Source: Photorhabdus thracensis (GTDB taxonomy: Bacteria > Pseudomonadota > Gammaproteobacteria > Enterobacterales > Enterobacteriaceae). From it: a stretch of DNA of 64,000 nucleotides. The DNA lies in NCBI RefSeq assembly GCF_001010285.1, contig NZ_CP011104.1:62001-126000 (forward strand), read 5' to 3'. Positions 25,035 to 34,167 of the stretch are shown here, piece by piece. How positions within the stretch are numbered: position 1 is the first letter of the stretch; every line of letters begins with the position of its first letter. Below the pieces are notes generated by a model. It ran no database searches. It saw only the letters and a program-made list of their open reading frames with translations, and was not told where the DNA came from. A program made the position numbers and the translations under genes.

Positions 25035-25791
25035 CCCGCCCTTAGTGCTGCCCCCCGGCCAGTCGTTTGAACTGACGTTGCCCCCGGAAACTGTCAAAGG
25101 ACACACGGTTGACCCGGTCATCCGTGTTATCACGCCCGACACCCGCTTGCCGGATAACAGCCTGTATACCGTACAACCGGGCAGTGACAGCCACTATCTG
25201 GTCGAGACCGACCCGAAATTTACCCAGTATAAACAGTGGCTCGGCTCGGACTACATGCGGCAACAACTTACTCACGACCCGGCGCTGGTCCACAAACGCC
25301 TGGGCGATGGGTTCTACGAACAGCGGTTGGTGCGCGACCAAATCACCCAACTGACCGGCCGGCGCTATCTGCCCGGTTACAACAACGATGAAGCGCAGTT
25401 TAAGGCGTTGATGGATGCCGGTATCGTCTTTGGCAAACAGCAACAGTTAACGCCGGGCGTGGCTTTAAGCCCAGCGCAGATGGCGCTGCTGACCTCGGAC
25501 ATTATCTGGCTGACTAACCAAACCGTGACGCTGCCGGATGGCACTACCGAGGTGGTGACTGTGCCACAGGTTTATGCACGCGTCCGTCAGGGCGACCTGA
25601 GCAGTGACGGCACCTTGCTGGCCGGGAATACCGTGGCGCTCAACAGTCAGGGCGATATCACTAACAGCGGCACGATTAGCGGGCGTGACGTCACCCAACT
25701 GACGGCCAACAACCTGACCAACAGCGGCTTTATTCGCGGCGGCAAAGTGGATTTGACGGCCCAACAAACGCTCACTAACCCTGTCTCTTGA
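20536..25791 (+). CDS. CdiA/FHA-type exoprotein, copy 1, C-terminus removed by IS50
   Basis: The start is ATG 20536 (GGAG seven bases before); the frame opens at GTG 20518 but MNKQLYRIIFNQARQMWMVV is the standard extended signal region (ESPR). A second hydrophobic core (FNLLLALGGISLTAQA) precedes cleavage. The TPS secretion domain (about 70-310) has the NPAGITCNGCGFINA motif. It is followed by about 1000 residues of degenerate FHA-1 repeats (LDNxxGxI/LxAxGxLxL) and the region KGHTVDPVIRVITPDTRLPD, after which a receptor-binding part would be expected. The native sequence ends at 25780; a few codons inside the IS50 end then give a TGA, leaving 1751 residues. The second FHA repeat block, VENN motif and toxin are missing. 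It may be secreted, but it has no C-terminal toxin. Confidence 0.88.
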   Translation: MNKQLYRIIFNQARQMWMVVAEIARAGRGQTAHRARRPSSPRCRCRLTVLRFNLLLALGGISLTAQANIVADGQAPGHQQPTIIHSANGTPQVNIQTPSADGVSHNTYRQFDVDKQGVILNNSANTTQTQLGGMVAGNPWLAKGEANIILNEVNSHDPSHLNGWIEVAGRKAEVVIANPAGITCNGCGFINAHRTTLTTGEALMEQGRLKGFDVNQGEVRIDGHGMDSTQQSYTDIIARSVAINAKLHAQDLKVTTGRNIVDAAHQQIEKKSADTEKSPEFALDVAALGGMYAHKIRLIGTEAGVGVHNAGNIGATAGEVHITAEGLIENRGTLSSRDALQLTSSSDVTNAGKLLSQSTVNLHTKGGLDNQGRVEARSDATVTAGTIHSSHDSVWAAGLDDNGNTTRPGSLTLTAQHVQANGKNLATDTLAIHSQQIDLSDSQTAAGQIQLTADQSGISTAHATVNANRLTAKTPGQFNNDGGQLVAREIHLTAPDISNLKGKINQTGSGELALNTRTLNNREGMVFNQGKLTLTTDRLDNHQGTIASQGEDLHLTAHQADNTQGTVQLAGNGKLSLNTQRWLGNQGKLLTHGALTIQAGELQLNEAETQAGQITVNADTLSHQRGVMQQQGKDTLSLTTRRLDNQSGTIAGNGNLNLKATTVDNRHGHLVAADQGSLALTVKNTLDNQWGKLAAGNALRLSAAELNNGQGSMVAAGDSATLTIGKAIQNANGHLEAKTRLTTTSQTLDNTQGVLLAQHINSQTTGHPFTNTAGQVIAEDTLTVNSGELDNTAGLLQSGREMSIDTHGHGLANTRNADQKAGRLLSGGHLTLRTGDVDNTGGIIAADGKTTLTSTALNNTQGQIAGNGGLDIHSRQLINREGTLQSADALTLDTDGQLLDNQQGCILSEGTTTVTSGPLDNRQGHLQGGQLVIHTGQAGADNREGKLLSAGRFALTTHELDNRHGQVQAVGDTTLNVQEKTDNTGGLIRGGQQLTLNTAHLINHETAQPDNGVEAQNLTINAQQADNTGGALRAAHHLQANISQTLNNIQGRVSAGKQLTVNSEAQQPHLVIHNRQGTLIAGKQADISAGALSGDGQLLSQGDMAVTLTEDFYHTGNTAANGNLTLKTTGNILNDRQIKAGQALHLDAQNLTNSASGEISAGQTQIKVHDTLNNTGLIDGDLTHLTANTLNNTGTGRIYGDQLALQTGTLNNTAQDGKAAVIAARDRLDIGTGTLNNQHHAQIYSVGDMRIGGRLDKTLTATGQARALNNHAATMEAGRNLTIQADQIHNTNAGLVTQVVETEKSPHHDAVLSGQTARYDWSQVDTAHRNKYGVHDAIMLDGSRSNDFYEYQYTRTVKETQVKQSDPGKILAGGNLTLNSAQVTNHDSQIVAGGALAGNIGELHNIATQGERITTDTGSQTRWYAKKTKRWHRLGGTKTSQGKDTRDYKRGPVTETIDLNTLAWQDHTRPEAAGTPIADRQTGQVQQAPTAVKPVAGINTPPLVLPPGQSFELTLPPETVKGHTVDPVIRVITPDTRLPDNSLYTVQPGSDSHYLVETDPKFTQYKQWLGSDYMRQQLTHDPALVHKRLGDGFYEQRLVRDQITQLTGRRYLPGYNNDEAQFKALMDAGIVFGKQQQLTPGVALSPAQMALLTSDIIWLTNQTVTLPDGTTEVVTVPQVYARVRQGDLSSDGTLLAGNTVALNSQGDITNSGTISGRDVTQLTANNLTNSGFIRGGKVDLTAQQTLTNPVS

Positions 25792-27272
25792 TCAGATCTC
25801 CAAATCAACTGATTTAGCCAGCAAATAGCCGTCTATCAGGGTTTGCAGCCGAAACCAACCTTCCCAAAGTCGTTCCCATCCGACTCGACCCGTGCGTTTG
25901 GAATCGTACCAGCCGGCCAGTTTTCCCAGATTGATGAAGGCCCAATGCAAGCTCGGGGCTTTTTTCGGCACACGGCATTTTTCTTGTTTTGACCACAGTA
26001 ATTTCCACGCCAGGGGGCTTAATACTGTCTCACAGCTCTCTTTCTCTGCTTCTTCTTTGTTCAGACCCTTAAAACGCAGCTGGTGTATCCGTACCGCAAT
26101 AAAGGCCAGCAGCACTATCATCCGCTCCAGATTATCTTTGCTTTGCATACGCAGCGCTTCTACCTGCGTGCCGCCCGTTTTCCACGCTTTGTGAAATTCT
26201 TCTATCAGCCAGCGGCGCTCGTAATAACTGAATATTTTATGGGCGTCTTCCTGACTGTTGACGGGTTCGGAGGTCAGAAGATGCCAGCAAAGCCCATCCT
26301 CCGGACCTTTTTCGTAGCAACCGACATAAAATATCCGCACCGCTTCACCGCTTTTTCCTTCGGGGATTTTCAACGTCACTTCGGCATAACGGATATCACA
26401 ATGCGCGACACGCGCCTGACGCCCGCCTTTCTGTCTGATCTGAACTAATCGTTCTCCAGCACTCTGTAACTGGCTGATAAAGTCATAAAGTTTATCCTGA
26501 CTTTCCTCAATACGCCGGTTTTGCATCGAACGGATGACGAAACGGTGTTTTTGGCTCGTTTTATAACGCAGATATTCAATGATATCGGCTTCACGGTCAC
26601 AGACAGAAATCACGTTGGCCATCTGCTCCCCTAACCGGCTGTCGACGGCTTGTGAGGCCCGTTCCCACTTATAACTCTCTTTCCCTTCATAAGGGCGTGT
26701 GTCGCGTTGTCGGCTTTTGCCATAATCACTGACATCTCGACACCAGCGCTGTTGCTCTATCAACCCCACGACCTGTTGTTCTTCAGGCGCAAATAACAAC
26801 ACCGAGTGTACCTGCATGCCCCGGGATTTTTCCGTCGAGGTGGTATAGCCGAGTTCATCGGCGACCGACGCGTGGGAAAATGACAGGGTTGTCGTGTCTT
26901 CCAGCGCTAACAGGCAACGATAACGTTGAGCGTGAGCGACGGTGGCGGTAAATCCGGCTTCGGCGATGGCCTGAGGCGCAATGGCGGAATTTCGGGTCAG
27001 TCGGTAGGCTGCTTCAACATCGGCAGGAGAGTCAAGAGATTGCACGAGCGATTGTCCTATATGGTTAGCCAACGAACAGGCCACTTTCACCAGGCGGTTG
27101 GTACGGCGTTTATCACCTAATTCCGCATGTTGAAACGTGTCATTTGCCCATTGTTCAGCGCAGGTTGAAAACATAAAGATTACCTCAAGTCGTGTTTGTT
27201 ATTGAGATCAATCTATGAGGAAAAAGTTCAATAACGAGGGGGCAGGTTAAAATATTTGTGTAGGAAAGACAG
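25781..27272 (-). mobile_element. IS50/Tn5-group insertion sequence (IS4 family)
   Basis: The 1492-bp element starts CTGTCTCTTGATCAGATCT, identical to the inside end of Tn5/IS50, including the two GATC sites. Its other end reads CTGTCTTTCCTACACAAAT, matching 14 of 19 bases of the Tn5 outside end. The flanking nine bases differ (tcactaacc and gtgtttatc), so there is no target duplication. It sits exactly where the two cdiA arms meet and removes the 3' part of both. Confidence 0.9.
25792..27174 (-). CDS. IS50-type (Tn5-like) transposase
   Basis: The 460-residue protein aligns along its length with Tn5 transposase (476 residues). The catalytic triad is visible as ALEDTTTLS (D), VCDREADI (D) and RRWLIEEFHKAWKTG (E, within the Y-R-E-K signature). 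The C-terminal DSKRTGRVGWERLWEGW motif also matches. As in IS50, the stop codon lies inside the inside end. The methionine that starts the Tn5 inhibitor protein (M56, SKAMQEGAY) is replaced (SPADVEAAY), so this element probably does not make that inhibitor from the same position. No frameshift is visible. Confidence 0.93.
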   Translation of the reverse strand: MFSTCAEQWANDTFQHAELGDKRRTNRLVKVACSLANHIGQSLVQSLDSPADVEAAYRLTRNSAIAPQAIAEAGFTATVAHAQRYRCLLALEDTTTLSFSHASVADELGYTTSTEKSRGMQVHSVLLFAPEEQQVVGLIEQQRWCRDVSDYGKSRQRDTRPYEGKESYKWERASQAVDSRLGEQMANVISVCDREADIIEYLRYKTSQKHRFVIRSMQNRRIEESQDKLYDFISQLQSAGERLVQIRQKGGRQARVAHCDIRYAEVTLKIPEGKSGEAVRIFYVGCYEKGPEDGLCWHLLTSEPVNSQEDAHKIFSYYERRWLIEEFHKAWKTGGTQVEALRMQSKDNLERMIVLLAFIAVRIHQLRFKGLNKEEAEKESCETVLSPLAWKLLWSKQEKCRVPKKAPSLHWAFINLGKLAGWYDSKRTGRVGWERLWEGWFRLQTLIDGYLLAKSVDLEI

Positions 27273-30200
27273 GTGTTTATCCCGGCAACCGGTTTCACGG
27301 CGGTGGGAGCCTGTTGCACTTGCCCGGTCTGGCGATCCGCTATTGGAGTACCGGCGGCCTCTGGCCGGGTATGGTCCTGCCAGGCCAGCGTGTTCAGGTC
27401 AATGGTTTCTGTCACCGGGCCCCGTTTATAATCGCGCGTATCTTTCCCCTGCGAGGTTTTGGTGCCGCCGAGTCGGTGCCAGCGTTTGGTCTTTTTGGCG
27501 TACCAGCGGGTCTGGCTGCCGGTATCGGTGGTGATACGTTCACCTTGCGTGGCGATATTGTGTAGTTCGCCAATATTGCCCGCCAGCGCACCGCCGGCCA
27601 CAATTTGGCTGTCGTGATTGGTGACCTGCGCACTGTTGAGCGTCAGATTGCCCCCGGCCAGAATTTTACCGGGATCACTCTGTTTGACCTGGGTTTCCTT
27701 GACGGTGCGGGTGTATTGATATTCGTAAAAGTCATTACTGCGGCTGCCATCCAGCATGATGGCATCGTGCACGCCATATTTGTTGCGGTGGGCGGTGTCC
27801 ACCTGTGACCAGTCATAGCGGGCAGTCTGTCCGCTCAATACCGCGTCGTGATGCGGCGATTTTTCCGTTTCGACGACCTGGGTGACCAACCCGGCGTTGG
27901 TGTTGTGAATCTGGTCAGCCTGAATCGTCAAATTGCGCCCGGCTTCCATCGTCGCGGCGTGGTTATTGAGCGCACGCGCCTGACCGGTCGCGGTCAGGGT
28001 CTTATCCAACCGGCCGCCGATGCGCATGTCGCCCACGCTGTAAATCTGCGCATGATGCTGGTTGTTGAGCGTTCCGGTGCCGATATCCAGCCGGTCACGC
28101 GCCGCAATGACGGCGGCTTTGCCGTCCTGGGCGGTGTTATTCAACGTGCCCGTCTGGAGGGCGAGCTGGTCCCCGTAAATCCGTCCGGTGCCCGTATTAT
28201 TCAGGGTGTTGGCCGTGAGATGAGTCAGATCACCGTCAATCAATCCGGTATTGTTCAGGGTATCGTGAACCTTGATTTGCGTTTGTCCGGCGCTGATTTC
28301 GCCTGACGCGCTATTGGTAAGATTTTGTGCGTCAAGATGCAGCGCCTGACCGGCTTTTATCTGGCGGTCATTGAGAATATTGCCGGTCGTTTTCAGGGTC
28401 AGATTGCCATTGGCCGCCGTGTTGCCGGTGTGGTAAAAATCCTCGGTTAACGTGACGGCCATATCGCCCTGCGATAACAGTTGGCCGTCCCCGCTCAGGG
28501 CCCCGGCGCTAATGTCAGCCTGTTTCCCGGCAATCAGGGTTCCCTGTCGATTGTGAATCACCAGATGCGGTTGCTGAGCCTCACTGTTGACCGTGAGCTG
28601 TTTGCCCGCAGAGACCCGTCCCTGGATATTATTCAACGTCTGGCTGATGTTCGCTTGCAGGTGGTGAGCCGCCCGTAAAGCGCCCCCGGTATTATCGGCC
28701 TGTTGGGCGTTTATCGTCAGATTTTGGGCTTCCACGCCGTTATCCGGCTGCGCCGTCTCGTGGTTAATCAGGTGAGCGGTGTTCAGGGTGAGTTGCTGAC
28801 CACCCCGAATCAGGCCGCCGGTGTTGTCGGTTTTTTCCTGCACGTTAAGCGTGGTGTCGCCCACCGCCTGTACCTGACCGTGACGATTGTCCAGCTCGTG
28901 GGTCGTCAGGGCAAACCGGCCCGCGGACAACAGTTTACCCTCCCGATTGTCAGCCCCGGCTTACCCGGTATGGATAACCAGTTGCCCGCCCTGAAGGTGG
29001 CCCTGACGATTATCCAGTGGGCCGCTGGTCACGGTGGTGGTGCCCTCACTCAGAATACGCCCCTGCTGGTTATCCAGTAACTGCCCGTCAGTATCCAAAG
29101 TCAGGGCGTCTGCGGATTGTAAGGTGCCTTCGCGGTTTATCAGTTGCCGGCTGTGAATGTCCAGCCCGCCATTTCCGGCTATCTGGCCCTGCGTATTGGT
29201 GAGCGCGGTGCTGGTCAGGGTGGTTTTGCCGTCCGCCGCGATTATCCCGCCGGTGTTATCAACATCGCCGGTGCGCAGGGTTAAGTGCCCGCCGCTTAAC
29301 AACCGGCCTGCTTTTTGGTCGGCATTGCGGGTATTAGCGAGCCAATGGCCGTGAGTATCAATGGACATCTCGCGCCCAGATTGTAACAACCCCGCCGTAT
29401 TATCCAATTGACCACTGTTGACCGTCAGGGTGTCTTCGGCTATCACCTGTCCGGTGGTGTTGATGAAAGGATGACCATGGGTCTGGCTGTTAATGTTTTG
29501 CGCCAGCAACACACCCTGCGTGTTATTCAGTGTCTGGCTGGTAGTGATCAGTCGGGTTTTGGCTTCAAGATGACCGTTAGCGTTTTGAATAGTTTTGCCA
29601 ACAGTGAGGGTCGCGCTGTCCCCGGCGGCAACCATGCTACCCTGACTATTATCCAGTTGGGCAGCCCTGAGCTGGAGCGCATTGCCCGCTTCCAGCCGGC
29701 CCGACTGATTGTTCAGGGTGTCTTTGATGGTCAATGCCAGCGAGCCTTGGTCGGCGGCCACAAGGTGGCCGTGACGATTATCGACGGTCGTTGCCTTCAG
29801 GTTCAGGTTACCATTACCCGCAATAGTGCCGCTTTGGTTATCCAGTCGCTGGGTGGTAAGGGACAGGGTGTCTTTGCCCTGTTGTTGCATCACACCGTGT
29901 TGATGACTCAGGGTGTCAGCGTTGACGGTAATCTGCCCGGCCTGAGTTTCGGCCTCGTTCAGTTGCAGTTCACCGGCCTGTATCGTCAGGGCGCCATGGG
30001 TGAGCAGCTTGCCCTGATTGCCAAGCCACCGTTGGGTATTGAGTGACAGTTTCCCGTTGCCCGCCAGTTGCACGGTGCCCTGAGTGTTATCTGCCTGATG
30101 TGCTGTGAGATGCAGGTCCTCGCCCTGACTGGCAATAGTGCCCTGATGGTTGTCGAGCCGGTCAGTGGTGAGAGTCAGTTTCCCCTGATTGAATACCATC

Positions 30201-31771
30201 CCCTCACGGTTATTCAGAGTGCGGGTATTGAGCGCTAGTTCACCACTACCGGTCTGGTTAATTTTTCCCTTCAAGTTAGAGATATCAGGCGCCGTGAGGT
30301 GGATTTCCCGCGCCACTAACTGGCCGCCGTCGTTGTTAAACTGGCCGGGGGTTTTCGCCGTCAGACGGTTGGCGTTGACGGTAGCATGAGCGGTACTTAT
30401 CCCCGATTGATCGGCGGTGAGTTGAATCTGTCCGGCCGCAGTCTGGCTGTCGCTCAGGTCAATCTGTTGACTGTGGATAGCCAGCGTATCGGCGGCCAGA
30501 TTTTTCCCCTTCGCCTGAACGTGCTGCGCGGTCAACGTCAGTGAACCGGGCCGGGTGGTGTTGCCGTTATCATCCAACCCCGCCGCCCATACACTGTCAT
30601 GGCTGCTGTGTATCGTGCCCGCGGTGACAGTGGCATCACTACGCGCCTCTACCCGGCCCTGATTATCCAGCCCCCCTTTGGTATGTAAATTCACCGTCGA
30701 TTGTGACAGCAATTTGCCTGCGTTAGTGACATCGGAGGAAGAAGTCAATTGCAACGCATCCCGGCTGCTGAGGGTGCCGCGGTTCTCAATCAGGCCCTCC
30801 GCGGTAATATGCACTTCACCCGCCGTCGCACCGATGTTACCGGCGTTATGCACCCCCACACCCGCTTCAGTGCCTATCAACCTAATTTTATGGGCATACA
30901 TGCCGCCCAGGGCCGCCACATCCAACGCAAACTCCGGGGACTTTTCAGTGTCAGCCGATTTTTTTTCAATCTGCTGGTGCGCGGCATCCACAATATTGCG
31001 TCCGGTGGTCACTTTCAGGTCTTGCGCATGTAATTTGGCGTTAATCGCGACGGAGCGGGCAATAATATCGGTGTAACTTTGCTGTGTGCTGTCCATGCCA
31101 TGCCCGTCAATCCGCACTTCCCCCTGATTGACATCAAAGCCTTTTAACCGGCCCTGTTCCATCAGCGCCTCACCGGTGGTCAGCGTGGTGCGATGCGCGT
31201 TGATAAACCCACAGCCGTTGCAGGTGATACCGGCGGGGTTAGCGATAACCACCTCCGCTTTGCGGCCAGCCACTTCAATCCAGCCATTCAAATGACTGGG
31301 GTCATGACTGTTGACTTCATTGAGGATAATGTTGGCTTCCCCTTTCGCCAGCCACGGGTTACCGGCCACCATCCCACCGAGTTGCGTCTGAGTGGTGTTA
31401 GCGCTGTTATTGAGGATAACGCCTTGTTTATCCACATCAAACTGACGGTAGGTATTGTGGGAAACGCCATCAGCACTGGGCGTCTGGATATTGACCTGCG
31501 GCGTGCCGTTGGCGCTGTGGATAATCGTCGGTTGCTGATGGCCCGGTGCCTGCCCATCCGCCACAATGTTCGCCTGTGCGGTGAGCGAAATTCCGCCAAG
31601 AGCTAACAAAAGATTGAATCGTAGCACAGTAAGCCGGCAACGACACCGTGGTGAAGACGGGCAACGAGCGCGGTGTGCTGTTTGTCCCCGTCCGGCACGT
31701 GCAATCTCTGCTACCACCATCCACATCTGGCGGGCCTGATTAAAGATAATACGATACAACTGCTTGTTCAT
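27273..31771 (-). pseudogene. CdiA/FHA-type exoprotein, copy 2, ochre stop plus IS50 truncation
   Basis: The start at ATG 31771 gives the same ESPR and TPS domain as copy 1. After 936 codons a TAA (28961-28963) replaces the CAA of copy 1, a single C-to-T change (IHTGQAGAD becomes IHTG-stop). The frame continues identically beyond it to GINT and is cut at the IS50 edge (27272), 746 bases earlier in the gene than copy 1. A divergent patch (about 29317-29907) sits between near-identical blocks. The 936-residue product would contain the secretion domain and part of the repeats only. Confidence 0.88.
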
Positions 31772-31820
31772 GACGTTTGCTCCACTCACACGCTACACAC
31801 GGGCAGCGTTGTTATTCTGA

Positions 31821-33497
31821 TTAGTACTGCCAATACAGGTTGAATCCGGCCGTGACGGGGGAAGTTTGGAAACCGGCGGGTTTGGGCAGCGGGACACCGA
31901 CAAACAAGTCGTAGCTCACGCCTTTCAGGCTGCCGCGCCAGCCCAGGGCACTCCCCGCCAGGTGTTTTCCGAGCAGAGCGTCACTGCCCCGACCGCCCAC
32001 TTCGCCATAATCCATTGCCAGATACAGCGATTGCCCTTTCAGCGGGGTTTGCCAGTCCAGTTCATTACGGCTGTACCAACCCCGATCAGCGGATAAGGTC
32101 AACTCGCCATCAAAGCCGCGTACCGTCCAGCGGCCGCCGATTGAAAATCGATCCTGGGGCGTCAATGGGCTGGCGCTTATCTGGCGCAGATACTGGGTCT
32201 GATAAGAAAAGGGCTGGGAAAACAGCGTTAACGGCCCGGCAAGCGTCGCCGAGAATTGGGTGATTTTGGGTAAAGCGGTCCCTTCATTGCGATACTCTTC
32301 CGGCGCAGGTTGCGCGCCAAACCAACGCATACCCTGTTGGTAAGTCACCCTGGCATCCAGCGTCGCACTGCCAATAACGTGATGATGGGATAGCCCGAGC
32401 TTCCAGCCCGCCGTTTCCCGGCGCTGAACGTCGATTTCCGTGTTATCAATAAAATGGCGGGATGCCCGACGATAAATTTCACCGTTAAGCCCGGTTTTCT
32501 GGTCCGCGTTACGGTGCAGAACCCGGCTGAACTGGACAGACAGGTTTTTGCTTTTGCCCCGGTATTGAATCGCCTGATTCAGCCCGGCTATCGTCTGGGT
32601 ATAATCGTAATGACTGGCCGTCACGCTCGCCATCCAGTAGCCAAAGGGCAGGGAGTAATAGAGCGTGTCGTTTTGGCTGCCTTTCCCGGCAGACGCGTGA
32701 ATATCGCGTCCAGCGGAGAGATAGAACAGGTCGCTTAACGCCAGGGGGTTATCCAGAAAAAAGGTTAACCCACCTTGATAACGTCCGGTGCTTTTGGAAC
32801 CGGTATCATCCAGATACGTGGCGACTCGCCAGTGCCGTGACTGACGCCAGTCCAGCACAATATCGCTTTCCCCCGGTTGCTCTGCCGGGACAATGTTCAT
32901 CTCTGCCTGAACAGTTGGAAAACGTTGCAGATTTTCCAATCCCTGCTCAATATCCCGTAAATCCAGCAGCTTGCCTTCACGCGCGGGGAATGGCGTGAAG
33001 CGTTGAATGTAATGGCCGCTGTCCGGGGTATAGCGGATATGCCGGATTCGGCCCGGTATCATCACCAGTTTTAAGGTTTGGGTATGCAGATCCTGACGAG
33101 GAGCCAGAACTCGGCTGGTGACATAGCCATGATTGATGAGCTGATCTTGCAATTGGGTCATCAGCCGGCTAATGCCTTTATCGCCAAGGCAATGGTTTTC
33201 GCCCTGTTGAGCGACACGCCTGAACGGTAACCAGTGCGGGAAATTTTCGGTGCCTGCCAGTCTGACGTGGGAGAGAGGAAAACACGGGGTTTCCACCGGA
33301 AAGGCGGATGACACCGCTTTTTCGGGTACAGACAAGCGAACATCCGCAGGGGGTGGGGCTAATTGAGCCTCCAGCGCTTGCTGACGTGCCTGTTGATGGA
33401 TCAGTTGTTGTTCTGACTGTTGTTCTAACCGGTCTGCGGCTTGGCTGCCTGTAATCACGCTACAAAAAACCGTAAACACCCAAATACTGCTTTTCAT
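31821..33497 (-). CDS. CdiB/ShlB-type two-partner secretion outer-membrane transporter, copy 2
   Basis: 558 residues from MKSSIWVF, the same architecture as copy 1 (signal peptide, Gln-rich linker, two POTRA domains, barrel with RWTVRGFDGE). Substitutions relative to copy 1 cluster between residues 5 and 155 (S5I, N18S, FPVETPCFPLSHVRLAG, FRRVAQQGEN, LVMIPG). Beyond the POTRA region only three are seen (GGLTFF, LSAGRD, PLPKPAG). The gene is intact although its cdiA partner is doubly broken. Confidence 0.92.
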   Translation of the reverse strand: MKSSIWVFTVFCSVITGSQAADRLEQQSEQQLIHQQARQQALEAQLAPPPADVRLSVPEKAVSSAFPVETPCFPLSHVRLAGTENFPHWLPFRRVAQQGENHCLGDKGISRLMTQLQDQLINHGYVTSRVLAPRQDLHTQTLKLVMIPGRIRHIRYTPDSGHYIQRFTPFPAREGKLLDLRDIEQGLENLQRFPTVQAEMNIVPAEQPGESDIVLDWRQSRHWRVATYLDDTGSKSTGRYQGGLTFFLDNPLALSDLFYLSAGRDIHASAGKGSQNDTLYYSLPFGYWMASVTASHYDYTQTIAGLNQAIQYRGKSKNLSVQFSRVLHRNADQKTGLNGEIYRRASRHFIDNTEIDVQRRETAGWKLGLSHHHVIGSATLDARVTYQQGMRWFGAQPAPEEYRNEGTALPKITQFSATLAGPLTLFSQPFSYQTQYLRQISASPLTPQDRFSIGGRWTVRGFDGELTLSADRGWYSRNELDWQTPLKGQSLYLAMDYGEVGGRGSDALLGKHLAGSALGWRGSLKGVSYDLFVGVPLPKPAGFQTSPVTAGFNLYWQY

Positions 33498-33756
33498 TGT
33501 CTTTCTATCCCACCATTTCGGAGCAGTATTAACCACGAATTTAATTTAGCGATCAATATTCAGGGTTTATTATTAGCCAGGTAACTAAAATGGGGGGGTG
33601 GTTAAGATAGCAGCAAAAACAAGGTGTTATATTATATTGCAAAAAATAGGCCAATGTTATCATTGCGTTGCAAATTGTATAAAAAACAGATTAATATTAA
33701 TCATTTAATAACCAACACTAATAATTTCAAAATAATTTCATTTTTTGTTTTAATTA

Positions 33757-33772
33757 TGTGATGTATATCACA
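33757..33772. promoter_or_regulatory. CRP binding site upstream of cdiB2
   Basis: On the plus strand TGTGATGTATATCACA matches TGTGA-N6-TCACA perfectly. It lies about 260 bases before the cdiB2 start, the same distance as in the other copy. Confidence 0.7.
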
Positions 33773-33868
33773 TTTATAATGTTTTATTTCAGTATGAAAT
33801 CACTTTTAATGTGATGATTGTCGTTAATCAGTGATGAAATATAACCTTTTCTGATTATGTTTGATGAT

Positions 33869-33945
33869 GACTTTTAGCTCAGTTGGCAGAGCTGGCATTA
33901 TACTATTAAAAGCTATTGTTCGGCGGATTCGACTAATAAGTGCAA
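33869..33945 (+). other. tRNA-like remnant
   Basis: TTAGCTCAGTTGGCAGAGC includes a perfect tRNA D-arm (GCTC 33877-33880, GAGC 33889-33892) in the right distance from a 7-base acceptor-like stretch. A weak GATTCGA resembling a T-loop follows near 33928. I cannot fold a complete cloverleaf or find an acceptor partner, so this is a decayed tRNA or tRNA fragment, not a functional gene. Confidence 0.35.
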
Positions 33946-34167
33946 CTTTTTAAAGGGATGTTAATTCAGTTTAATCGCAGTCCATTAACCATTAACTGAA
34001 AATTGAAAAGAAATCAGCAAAAAAGATATTATCCGGAAAAACATAAAGGTGTGTCTTTATGCCATAAGGATATTTACTCGTTGATTTATAAAGATAAAAA
34101 AGGAGTATGACTTATAAAAACCGCATAATATTGTCAGTAAAACAGAGTCAGTAAAGATAAAGCGAAT

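Larger units (their letters stand above)
27273..33497 (-). repeat. Right arm of the 6225-bp inverted duplication (cdiA2-cdiB2)
   Basis: Mirror of 18810-25034. The segment nearest IS50 (27273-28960) shows no amino-acid difference from the left arm that I can see. Differences collect in the patch at about 29317-29907 and in the 5' third of cdiB. Real substitutions between the arms argue against an assembly duplication. Confidence 0.9.

Noticed and set aside
28931-28963. Frameshift in cdiA2
   Set aside because: The frame is the same on both sides; the break is one substitution (CAA to TAA), not an indel.
18810-33497. Inverted duplication as a pure assembly artefact
   Set aside because: The arms differ by many substitutions, have different promoters and different outer neighbours, which a simple mis-assembly would not create. 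Long reads are still the decisive test.
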